A DNA stretch of 57,239 bases from Gardnerella vaginalis (GTDB taxonomy: Bacteria; Actinomycetota; Actinomycetes; Actinomycetales; Bifidobacteriaceae), in NCBI RefSeq assembly GCF_001563665.1, contig NZ_KQ961847.1, positions 1-57,239 on the forward strand, given 5' to 3'. The number at the start of each line of letters is the position of its first letter. Within the stretch, counting starts at the first letter, position 1. Shown here one piece after another: positions 35,338 through 42,882 of this stretch. A model generated the notes under the pieces. The model worked only from the letters and a program-made list of their open reading frames with translations, was not told where the DNA came from and did not search any database. Made by a program: the position numbers and the translations under genes.

Positions 35338-36236
35338 TGCACTCCTGGAATGAGATCAGGAGAAACACCTGCTACAACATCACCCTCATGCAAACCAGAC
35401 GTAATTTCAATATTAGCGCCGTCACTGATTCCAAGACCAACTTCTTTACTCTCCCAATTATCGCCTTTTTTGTATGAGACTAAACCTTTTTGGACTCTTC
35501 CAGCAACCGCACTAACGGGCAGTGTTAGAACCGATTGTTTATGCTTGCCATTAAAAACAAGAGTCGCATTTTGGCCTGATTCTACTTCTGCGCTTTTATC
35601 TATTAAACAAGTTAAAACTTTTGACGATACACTAGGTGTACTTTGCTCACTCGACTCATCTGTTTGAGTCGAATCAGCACTATCATTCTTGCTACTACCC
35701 GAAGCTGCAGCATCGCTAGAAGTTCCACCGCTTTGTACTATTTGCAAACAATTGGTTGGCCCAACACCATCTTCAACTTGGAAGCGACCTTTAACATCTG
35801 TAATATCCGCAGAACGAAGTAAAGCTTTTGCATTAAGGCTTATTGAAAAACCTTCATATTTAAGAGTGAATAGTGGGAAAGATTTAGGCACGTCCGCAGA
35901 TGATTCAGCTACTGACACAACTTTAGCGTCTACGGGAGCAATAATTTTATTACCAGCATTGTAGCCTAGAACACTTCCAGCTTTTACAGCACTTCCTGCT
36001 TTTACCGATGGAGAAAAATTCCCTCTACTTACAGCAGCTATAACAAAGGTAGACGATTGTTCTATTGATGCTTTACCCGACACAACTTGTGTTAAAGGCT
36101 GTTTTTTGACTGAAACAAGTGGAACTGAATCACGTGATGCCTGCTGTTGACTATTATCAACTGCTCTACCAGAGCATGCAGTAAGCAAACACACTGGCAT
36201 AGCAGCAAGCAAGAGTACTTTTGTAAACTTACGCAT
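35334..36236 (-). CDS. MacA-like adaptor lipoprotein
   Basis: A roughly 300-residue periplasmic-adaptor-like protein. The N-terminus MRKFTKVLLLAAMPVCLLTAC carries a lipobox with Cys21. The first beta domain (SVKKQPLTQVVSGKASIEQ) and a lipoyl-like segment (AGSAVKAGSVLGYNAGNKIIAPVDAKV) resemble membrane-fusion proteins. A Ser/Asp-rich linker (SSDAAASGSSKNDSADST) interrupts the middle, and [21 protein letters not shown] ends it. The TTG eight codons upstream (36260) is unlikely: GAGGAG sits nine bases before the ATG at 36236. First gene of the export operon; overlaps the ATPase by four bases. Confidence 0.85.
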   Translation of the reverse strand: MRKFTKVLLLAAMPVCLLTACSGRAVDNSQQQASRDSVPLVSVKKQPLTQVVSGKASIEQSSTFVIAAVSRGNFSPSVKAGSAVKAGSVLGYNAGNKIIAPVDAKVVSVAESSADVPKSFPLFTLKYEGFSISLNAKALLRSADITDVKGRFQVEDGVGPTNCLQIVQSGGTSSDAAASGSSKNDSADSTQTDESSEQSTPSVSSKVLTCLIDKSAEVESGQNATLVFNGKHKQSVLTLPVSAVAGRVQKGLVSYKKGDNWESKEVGLGISDGANIEITSGLHEGDVVAGVSPDLIPGVQ

Positions 36237-36881
36237 AATACAAAGCTCCTCACTCTCCAAACTCGTAAACGCATAGGATGCGTTGAAACAAGCCTCTCAA
36301 ACTGATCCAAAATAAATAAAGGGCTCGGTAATGCTGCAATTAACGCTTTTATGATTACCACTTCATTTAGAATTTAAACTTTTGCTTAATAGCCTATAAT
36401 CGCCGTAAAGAGTTTGCATCACACTAAATGATGATTTCATTTATGATTTTTGGAGCTTGCGTAATACCAGAGAATGATTTATTTTGCATAAAGTTTATAC
36501 GTTACTAAGCGACTTACTTTCGCATAACCCCAACCGCATTGTGATTAAATCACTAATCTTTAAGCGAACTTATTCGCTGCGAAGTAACCCCCGTAAGCTC
36601 TGCAACATCACGAACCGTCAAGCCCTGATTCCTTAGTATGCGAACCGTTTCACGCACCTATATCTGATATTTTCCAAAGTACTTTGGGTTTTGCAAGATA
36701 GACTCAAAAATAACGACAACTCACAAGGAATAATTCTAGATAGTACCAATTCACAAAAAATAATTCAGAACAGCTCCAGCTCACAAACAAATCACAAACA
36801 AATCACAAAAACAAAGTATTAGCTGTAAGAAACTGTTATAAAGCATATACTATTAAAATAAAGTAATAGCAGGAGAAAGAA
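36237..36881. other. Intergenic region with a decayed HTH gene
   Basis: Separates the divergent export operon and sirtuin genes. Apart from the helix-turn-helix remnant at 36553-36720, no gene is supported. The sequence 36721-36880 is A-rich with short ACAAA repeats and must contain the sirtuin promoter. Confidence 0.6.
36553..36720 (-). pseudogene. Remnant of a helix-turn-helix gene (HicB-antitoxin-like C-terminus)
   Basis: On the minus strand 36553-36657 encodes 34 residues including the helix-turn-helix VRDVAELTGVTSQRISSL, then a stop. Immediately upstream in the same frame is a TAG, and before it 20 further sense codons (VVVIFESILQNPKYFGKYQI). There is no start with a ribosome-binding site. 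The DVAELTGV-x-x-QRIS pattern is like the C-terminal HTH of some actinobacterial HicB-type antitoxins, but a resolvase-type HTH is also possible. No intact toxin partner is nearby. Confidence 0.55.
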
Positions 36882-37655
36882 ATGACTAACAAAAACAGCA
36901 AAGGTCACAACCACCACATAGTAGTTCTTACAGGCGCAGGCATTTCAACTAGCGCTGGAATTCCTGATTTTCGCGGACCAGACGGCGTATGGACTAAGCA
37001 TCCAGAGCAGATGAACGTTTACGACATAGACGCGTTTTTAAGTAGCGAAGAGGAGCGTATTTACTCTTGGCGATGGCAAAAAGAGTCGCCTGTTTGGAAC
37101 GCTCAGCCGGGAACAGCACATAAAGCGCTTGTAAAACTTGAGAAAGCTGGAATGCTAGATCTAATCGCCACTCAAAATTTTGACGCACTTCACGAAAAAG
37201 CTGGAAACAACCCAGACATCATAGTAAATTTGCACGGAAGTATTGGAACATCACACTGCATGAGCTGCCACGCGAGCTATAAAACTGCCGATATTATGCG
37301 CGACTTAGACGAGCATCCAGATCCGCATTGCAGACGCGCTCTACCATACCGTAGCAATATGCCTTGCAACGGTTTAATCAAAACAGACGTTGTTTATTTT
37401 GGAGAAGCACTTCCTGAAGGAGCAATGGAAAGAAGCGCGCAAGCAATAGTTAAAGCAGATGAATTATGGGTTATTGGATCAACTCTTGAAGTATTTCCAG
37501 CAGCAAGTCTTGTACCGTTAGCAGCGCGCGCTGGAGTACCAATCACAATAATGAACCTAGGCTCTACGCAATACGACTACTTGGCAGAGCGAATTATTCG
37601 CGAAGATATTGCGAAAGCTCTGCCAAAGTTAGTAGACGAAACAATTGCAAAGTGA
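36882..37655 (+). CDS. cobB: NAD-dependent protein deacylase (sirtuin)
   Basis: Removes acyl groups from lysines using NAD. GAGISTSAGIPDFRGPDGVW is the NAD-binding signature; TQNFDALHEKAG and the catalytic His in NLHGSIGT follow. Four zinc ligands are plausible: the CMSC pair, then Cys in DPHCRR and in MPCNG. The 257-residue length fits bacterial sirtuins. AGGAGAAAGAA precedes ATG 36882. The stop codon ends at 37655 and the convergent alpha-glucosidase stop begins at 37656, so the two genes abut with no spacer. Confidence 0.93.
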   Translation: MTNKNSKGHNHHIVVLTGAGISTSAGIPDFRGPDGVWTKHPEQMNVYDIDAFLSSEEERIYSWRWQKESPVWNAQPGTAHKALVKLEKAGMLDLIATQNFDALHEKAGNNPDIIVNLHGSIGTSHCMSCHASYKTADIMRDLDEHPDPHCRRALPYRSNMPCNGLIKTDVVYFGEALPEGAMERSAQAIVKADELWVIGSTLEVFPAASLVPLAARAGVPITIMNLGSTQYDYLAERIIREDIAKALPKLVDETIAK

Positions 37656-39635
37656 TTATTGCAAAATAACAGCGATGCCTTCCCAAGGTGAAATCGTGCC
37701 ATTTTTCACAGAATTAAGCGCATGGTTCACGTCATAAGTTGCAAGAAGCACATCATTTTCAGTAAATCTGCCTAAAGCGCGATTTTGCAATAATTGCGCG
37801 CTTTCCGTAGGTATAGGAACAGTAGATTCTGTCATATTAACCATTACAAGCATGCGCTCTGTGGAACATACAGAAGATTTTTCAGAAACTTTTTCAGCAG
37901 AATCTGAAGCGAAATCAGTAGGATCTGAAGCAGAATCAGCAGAAGAATCTACAGAATCTACAACAAAATCCTCCTGCTTTTCGCAATCAGATTTAAGTTC
38001 GCGCACGAAAGCGTACACGCACTCGTCATCCGCATCAACCAAATTCCAAGAGCCAGCAGAAACAATCGGCTCCGAATGACGAAGCGCAATCAAATACTTG
38101 TAAAAAGCGTAAACGGAATCCGAATCTTCCATCTGCTCAGCAGCATTAATGTCTACATAATTAGGATTCACGCTAATCCATGGCTCTGCGTTATTTACCA
38201 ACTGCACATTAAATGGCATGAATCCCGCGTATTTAGAAGCGTTCCATTGCATAGGAGTTCGAGAATTATCGCGACCACGCTTTGCGAGCGCATCCATCAT
38301 CGACTCAGCTGACTGAATATGGGCTTCTTCTACGCGCTGCTTAAACATGTTCAATGCTTCCAAATCGCGATACTGTTCTAGACGCGTAAAATGCGCGTTA
38401 GTCATACCTATTTCTTCACCCTGATACACGTAAGGAGTACCACGATGCATGTGGAGAAGCATTGCAATCGCCTTAGCAGAACGAACTCGCATCTCGTCAC
38501 TAGATTCACTCCCCCAACGAGAAAGCGCACGCGGCTGATCGTGATTATTAAAGAACAAGCTCGCCCAACCAGAATCCGCTACCGCATGCTGCTGCTCAGC
38601 CATCACACGCTTCAATGCAGTAAGCTTAAGAGGCACAGGATTCCACTTAGTTCCGTTTTCGCAATCAATATCCACGTGATTAAACAGGAACAACATGTCG
38701 AGTTCGCTGTGAGCAGGATCGGTAATATACGTGTTGCGATTCGCTGAAATTCCCGGAGCTTCGCCAACAGTCAAAAAACCTTCGCGCCCTTCGAAAACTT
38801 TTGCACGCATCTCACGTAAGAATTCGTCTAGACGAGGACCATCCGAGCAGAATGGGAATGGCGAAGAGTATCCGTCAGCTCCGGCTTGCAAATCTTCAAT
38901 CTGGCAACCATCTTCACCTGGTAAACGTCCTTCAGAATCAACATGCTTAGAAATTTGCGTAATAACATCCATGCGGAAACCGTCAATTCCGCGATCCATC
39001 CACCAATTCATCATCTTGTAAATAGCAGATCGGACTGAAGGATTTTCCCAATTCAAGTCTGGTTGCTTTGGAGAATACTGGTGAAGATAGTATTCGCCAC
39101 GCTTCGGATCGTAAGTCCACGCAGAACCACCAAAATATGAGCCCCACTTATTTGGCTCAGCATCAGGCTCACCAGGCACACAGCCTTTGCGCGCAGGTCT
39201 CCACCAATACCAATCCGCGTAATCACTCGAAGCATCTCTTGAAGCCTGGAACCAAGCATGCTCATCTGAAGTGTGATTTACCACTAAATCCATCACAACT
39301 TTAAGACCGCGCTCGTGAGCACCAGCCAAAAGCTCGTCCATATCTTCCAGAGAGCCAAAAAGCGGATCGATATTTTGATAGTCGGAAATATCGTAGCCAT
39401 TATCATCTTGAGGAGATTTGTAAACAGGACTGAGCCAGAGCACGTCAACGCCTAAATCAGCCAAATAATCAAGGCGCGAAGTAATGCCCTTCAAATCACC
39501 AATGCCATCACCATTAGTATCTTGGAAGCTTCGTGGATAAATCTGATACACAACTGCATTTGCCCACCATGGATTTGGCGTAGCGCCATTTGTGCGCACG
39601 GATTGTGGCAAGTTCACTCTGTCAAAAGTCGTCAT
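37656..39635 (-). CDS. Alpha-glucosidase (GH13, oligo-1,6-glucosidase type)
   Basis: A 659-residue cytoplasmic enzyme hydrolysing alpha-glucosides from oligosaccharides. PWWANAVVYQIYPRSFQDTN is the family start; the catalytic residues are Asp in DGFRMDVITQ, Glu in TVGEAPG and Asp in FNNHDQPR. DLVVNHTSDEHAWF is conserved region I. In the C-terminal domain, after CVYAFVRELKSD, there is a Ser/Asp/Ala-rich insert of about 30 residues (VDSVDSSADSASDPTDF and on) not expected in this family. TGGGGATT precedes ATG 39635. No transporter or regulator lies beside it, unlike many bifidobacterial glucosidases. Confidence 0.93.
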   Translation of the reverse strand: MTTFDRVNLPQSVRTNGATPNPWWANAVVYQIYPRSFQDTNGDGIGDLKGITSRLDYLADLGVDVLWLSPVYKSPQDDNGYDISDYQNIDPLFGSLEDMDELLAGAHERGLKVVMDLVVNHTSDEHAWFQASRDASSDYADWYWWRPARKGCVPGEPDAEPNKWGSYFGGSAWTYDPKRGEYYLHQYSPKQPDLNWENPSVRSAIYKMMNWWMDRGIDGFRMDVITQISKHVDSEGRLPGEDGCQIEDLQAGADGYSSPFPFCSDGPRLDEFLREMRAKVFEGREGFLTVGEAPGISANRNTYITDPAHSELDMLFLFNHVDIDCENGTKWNPVPLKLTALKRVMAEQQHAVADSGWASLFFNNHDQPRALSRWGSESSDEMRVRSAKAIAMLLHMHRGTPYVYQGEEIGMTNAHFTRLEQYRDLEALNMFKQRVEEAHIQSAESMMDALAKRGRDNSRTPMQWNASKYAGFMPFNVQLVNNAEPWISVNPNYVDINAAEQMEDSDSVYAFYKYLIALRHSEPIVSAGSWNLVDADDECVYAFVRELKSDCEKQEDFVVDSVDSSADSASDPTDFASDSAEKVSEKSSVCSTERMLVMVNMTESTVPIPTESAQLLQNRALGRFTENDVLLATYDVNHALNSVKNGTISPWEGIAVILQ

Positions 39636-39714
39636 ATAATCCCCATTATTATTTTTATAATTTATATTCTATTATTCTATACTTTAGCTATCTTTGGATT
39701 TTGGACGTCTCTTT

Positions 39715-40026
39715 TCACATGCCATTTAGGTAATCCATCATATCAGAAGCAGTATGTGATTCATGAGTAAATTCGTGATTTTGAACTTGCCTACGAGCTT
39801 CCTCGTTTTTATTTTCAATGGCTTCTTCAATATACTTTTGAAGTTGTTCCTCAAGCGATTGGTAGCGCTCAAAATCTTCACGGTCAATGATGAAGTACAT
39901 TGGTTGATTGTTTTTTAAAACTGTAACTGGCATACCAGAACTCACTTTGGCAAAAGCCTGTGCAGATTTACCATTACTAAAAGCGCTAATAGGGACCATA
40001 GTGCTTATTGGAGCGACTGTAACCAT
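39715..40026 (-). CDS. Phd/YefM-family antitoxin, no toxin partner nearby
   Basis: Starting at the ATG 40026 the protein has 103 residues; an upstream frame to 40062 adds 12 residues without family likeness. MVPISAFSNGKSAQAFAKV and SGMPVTVLKNNQPMYFIIDREDFE match the N-terminal DNA-binding fold of Phd/YefM antitoxins, with a C-terminal charged helix that would bind a toxin. No RelE/YoeB/Doc-like gene lies downstream (79 bp to the alpha-glucosidase) or upstream. It may be solitary, or work with a toxin elsewhere. Confidence 0.75.
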   Translation of the reverse strand: MVTVAPISTMVPISAFSNGKSAQAFAKVSSGMPVTVLKNNQPMYFIIDREDFERYQSLEEQLQKYIEEAIENKNEEARRQVQNHEFTHESHTASDMMDYLNGM

Positions 40027-40498
40027 ATCTATTACCCTAACTTTTCTACAGACAATCCACACATATACTTAGTACATGTATATTTACTATGCTTTTTACA
40101 AGTATATATGAAAGTTATTATACCTGTAAATATTATAGTTAAAAGAGTATAAAAAGCGGTCAGCAGTAAAAAACGCGAGCCGCGCCTGCTTCACATTCAT
40201 GGTACGTTCTGTAAAAATTAGATACCGAGCTGCGTTTATGCGAGATTCGCGTTATTGGAATTGAATAGAAGCAACTGATATATAGTAAAAACGTTAAAGC
40301 CAACCTTGTTACTGAATTATCCGACTGATTTTTTGTTTTTATAGCATATTACACAGTTTTGTGAGAATGCCAAACTTTTTATAAATTAATTTTCATATGT
40401 CGTATGCCGTAAATGAGAAAATCATAATGGCGTGATACGAAATATTTATTAAAATAACGATTTATAACGCAACTATTTATACGAGCGGCGGTGACGAA
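40027..40498. other. Intergenic region upstream of the antitoxin gene
   Basis: No gene is supported across about 470 bp between two divergent genes. A 43-codon frame without ribosome-binding site (ending near 40263) is rejected. The stretch around 40165-40255 is noticeably richer in GC (GCGAGCCGCGCC and so on) than its surroundings, and may be a remnant. Confidence 0.45.
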
Positions 40499-41269
40499 AT
40501 GAATATTAGCGATGAACTAAATGACAATAATGCGGAGAAAAATTCGAAACGTACGCATATCGGTCGCGAATCACATGTTGTGCCGGGTCGTTTTGGTGAG
40601 CCATTAAAAGTTACAAATGCACAGTATTCACAAGGTAATGCTTCAGCTCATCCAACGCATCCAATACTTCTACTTCTTCACGGATGGGGTTCAAACGAGG
40701 AAGATTTATTGGATTTGTTGAGAGTTGTAGCACCATATAATGACGCAATCGCGTTACGAGCTCCACTTAAACTAGCGCAAGGCGCTTACAGTTGGTTCCA
40801 CGATGCTGTGCCTCAGCGAGAAGATTTAGATTACGACATGTACGCTGCAGCAGTCGCAATCAATGAGTGGGTGCATGAAAATATTCCAGAAAATCGCGAT
40901 ATTGTTCCATTTGGTTTTTCACAAGGCGCGGCGTTAGCAGTACATGTTTTACGATTGAATCCTGCGCGCTACCGCGCATCAGTTTCACTTTCCGGGTTTA
41001 TAGCTCCTAATATTCCTACTTGCGAATCTGAAATTATTCTGAAAGATGACGATTTAGCAGAACGCAATATTCCAGTATTTTTCGGCTACGGATTAGAAGA
41101 TGACGTAATTGCACCTTATGAATTCTCAGCTGCTGCAGCATGGCTTGAAGAGCACACTTGGCTTGAAGAACATCGCTACCGTGGGCTGGATCATGCTGTT
41201 GACATGAACGAAATTGGCGATATTCGCAAATGGTTTGTCACTCACGATATTTCTTCTGGTCTTATGTAA
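40499..41269 (+). CDS. Alpha/beta-hydrolase, carboxylesterase type
   Basis: A 256-residue cytoplasmic esterase. After about 50 residues of hydrophilic N-terminal sequence come HPILLLLHGWGSNEEDL (oxyanion-hole region), the nucleophile elbow PFGFSQGAAL with catalytic Ser, an Asp in LEDDVIAPYE and His in RGLDHAVDM. This is the phospholipase/carboxylesterase family pattern. GGCGGTGA precedes ATG 40499. No physiological substrate can be named. tadA follows 151 bp downstream on the same strand. Confidence 0.85.
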   Translation: MNISDELNDNNAEKNSKRTHIGRESHVVPGRFGEPLKVTNAQYSQGNASAHPTHPILLLLHGWGSNEEDLLDLLRVVAPYNDAIALRAPLKLAQGAYSWFHDAVPQREDLDYDMYAAAVAINEWVHENIPENRDIVPFGFSQGAALAVHVLRLNPARYRASVSLSGFIAPNIPTCESEIILKDDDLAERNIPVFFGYGLEDDVIAPYEFSAAAAWLEEHTWLEEHRYRGLDHAVDMNEIGDIRKWFVTHDISSGLM

Positions 41270-41400
41270 ATTTATTTAAGTTTTTAGGATTATTTGGATT
41301 TATAATTATTTAAACTTATTTAGGTTTTTAGGATTATTTATGTTTTAGATTTTATGTAGGATTTATTTAAGTTTATGTAAGTTTCGTTGATTTCTTAATT
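41270..41400. repeat. TTATTTAAGTTTTTAGGAT degenerate repeats
   Basis: Four or five degenerate copies of a 20-25 bp T-rich unit (TTATTTAAG/TTTTTAGGATTATTT) fill the spacer between the esterase and tadA genes, starting at the esterase stop codon. Confidence 0.7.
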
Positions 41401-41420
41401 TGTAAAGTGATTTCATAGAT

Positions 41421-41876
41421 ATGCTAGATGAGATAGTATTTGCGATGAATCAAGCCTTAGATTTGGCTCGAGAATCTGCTTCTTCAGGCGAAGTCCCAGT
41501 CGGAGCAGTTGTGCTTGACAGCGAGGGCAATATTATTGGCAAAGGTGCAAATATGCGAGAGAAAAACGCTGATCCTCTGGCTCATGCGGAAGTGCTTGCT
41601 ATGAAATCTGCTGCAATCTCGCGTAAATCTTGGAATCTGTCTGATTGCACTCTGGTAGTAACTCTTGAACCTTGCCCTATGTGCGCTGGAGCTGTACTTC
41701 AAACGCGACTTAAACGCGTAATTTTTGGCGCATGGGATGCAAAGCTTGGAGCATGCGGATCTGTCTGGGATATTTTGCGAGATCCTCATATAGGATCCCA
41801 TCCTGAAGTTATTGGTTCAGTATGTGAATCTGAGTGTGCGCAACTCTTGCGAAACTTTTTCGAAAATCACAGATAA
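41421..41876 (+). CDS. tadA: tRNA adenosine(34) deaminase
   Basis: Makes inosine at the wobble position of tRNA-Arg(ACG). The 151-residue protein has the deaminase motifs HAE (in DPLAHAEVLA) and PCPMC (EPCPMCAGAV), which supply the zinc ligands and the proton-shuttling Glu. The N-terminus LARESASSGEVPVGAVVL is family-typical. The ribosome-binding site is weak. It converges with dcd, 83 bp between stops. Confidence 0.93.
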   Translation: MLDEIVFAMNQALDLARESASSGEVPVGAVVLDSEGNIIGKGANMREKNADPLAHAEVLAMKSAAISRKSWNLSDCTLVVTLEPCPMCAGAVLQTRLKRVIFGAWDAKLGACGSVWDILRDPHIGSHPEVIGSVCESECAQLLRNFFENHR

Positions 41877-41959
41877 TCAGAACAATTCTTCCTAAACGTT
41901 AAGCTGCAACATTAACTCGCTGCATATAATCGCCAAACACCAACTTCATGCAATCCAAG

Positions 41960-42541
41960 CTATTCGCTTAAATTCGCACGATAAAAATTCTCGTATGAGC
42001 GTGAAGGAGTAGGTCCACGCTGTCCTTGGTAGTGCGAGCCGTTCACTGCAGAACCATAAGGATTCTCGCACGGTGAACTTAGCTGGAAGAAGCACATTTG
42101 ACCAATCTTCATTCCAGGCCAGAGCTTAACTGGTAAAGTGCTCACGTTTGAAAGCTCTAAGGTTATATGACCCTCAAATCCTGGATCAATAAATCCAGCT
42201 GTAGAATGAGTCAATATTCCAAGACGTCCAAGTGAACTTTTACCTTCCAAACGAGCTGCAACCGTGTTATCAAGTTTTACATATTCCCAAGTTGCGCCTA
42301 AAGCAAATTCACCAGGATGCAAAATCCAAGGCTCATCTGAAGCTACTTCAAATTGTTCTGTAAGCTCACCTTGATTTTCAGCAGGATCTACATACGTATA
42401 AGCGTGATTATTAAACAGACGGAAGAACCTATCTAAACGAACATCTATAGACGCCGGCTGTACCATTTCCGGAGTCCACGGAGTCAAATCCAAATGCCCC
42501 TCATCATGGGCTTTGAGGATGTCGCGATCAGACAACAGCAT
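41960..42541 (-). CDS. dcd: dCTP deaminase
   Basis: Converts dCTP towards dUMP/dUTP for thymidylate synthesis. The 193-residue product starts [15 protein letters not shown] at the ATG 42541, with AAGGAG ten bases upstream; a start 12 codons earlier lacks family similarity. GKSSLGRLG and [24 protein letters not shown] (20 or so conserved residues at the trimer active site) are the family signature. In some actinobacteria this protein is bifunctional with dUTPase activity; whether that applies here cannot be read from the sequence. Confidence 0.93.
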   Translation of the reverse strand: MLLSDRDILKAHDEGHLDLTPWTPEMVQPASIDVRLDRFFRLFNNHAYTYVDPAENQGELTEQFEVASDEPWILHPGEFALGATWEYVKLDNTVAARLEGKSSLGRLGILTHSTAGFIDPGFEGHITLELSNVSTLPVKLWPGMKIGQMCFFQLSSPCENPYGSAVNGSHYQGQRGPTPSRSYENFYRANLSE

Positions 42542-42882
42542 AGCGTCAATTCTCCTTATATGGATATAAGTAAACAAGTAACTTCATTGTTCGCACGAAA
42601 TAATTCATTGTTTATTTTGTACGAAAATTACAATACAAGCAATTGTAGCGCGTGGCGAGGTCCAACAATTGCGATATCGACATTAAAGTAACCTTTTTTA
42701 TTAACTCCAAACAATCCATTAAAACAAGTTTTATTGAGAAAAATAATTAAATATACTTTCATTACGCAAAACAAAACGTGGCGCGAAAAGTAGTCAACAA
42801 AAGTATCCTACTAACCACACCACGTTTTATAAATATTTACAAAATGATTGCGAGCATAAGCAGCAAAAACAGGAATTAAGTT
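42542..42882. other. Intergenic region between dcd and the P-type ATPase
   Basis: Contains the ATPase terminator (42773-42828) and about 230 bp upstream of dcd with no supported gene. Confidence 0.6.
42773..42828 (-). terminator. Terminator hairpin of the P-type ATPase gene
   Basis: AAAACGTGG (42773-42781) pairs with CCACGTTTT (42820-42828), and inner arms AGTAG/CTACT extend the structure. On the minus strand the stem is followed by GTTTTG. It lies about 55 bp after the stop codon. Confidence 0.75.

Noticed and set aside
40135..40263. 43-codon frame that might be a toxin remnant next to the Phd antitoxin
   Set aside because: No start codon with ribosome-binding site and no clear RelE/YoeB/Doc motif; too short to judge.
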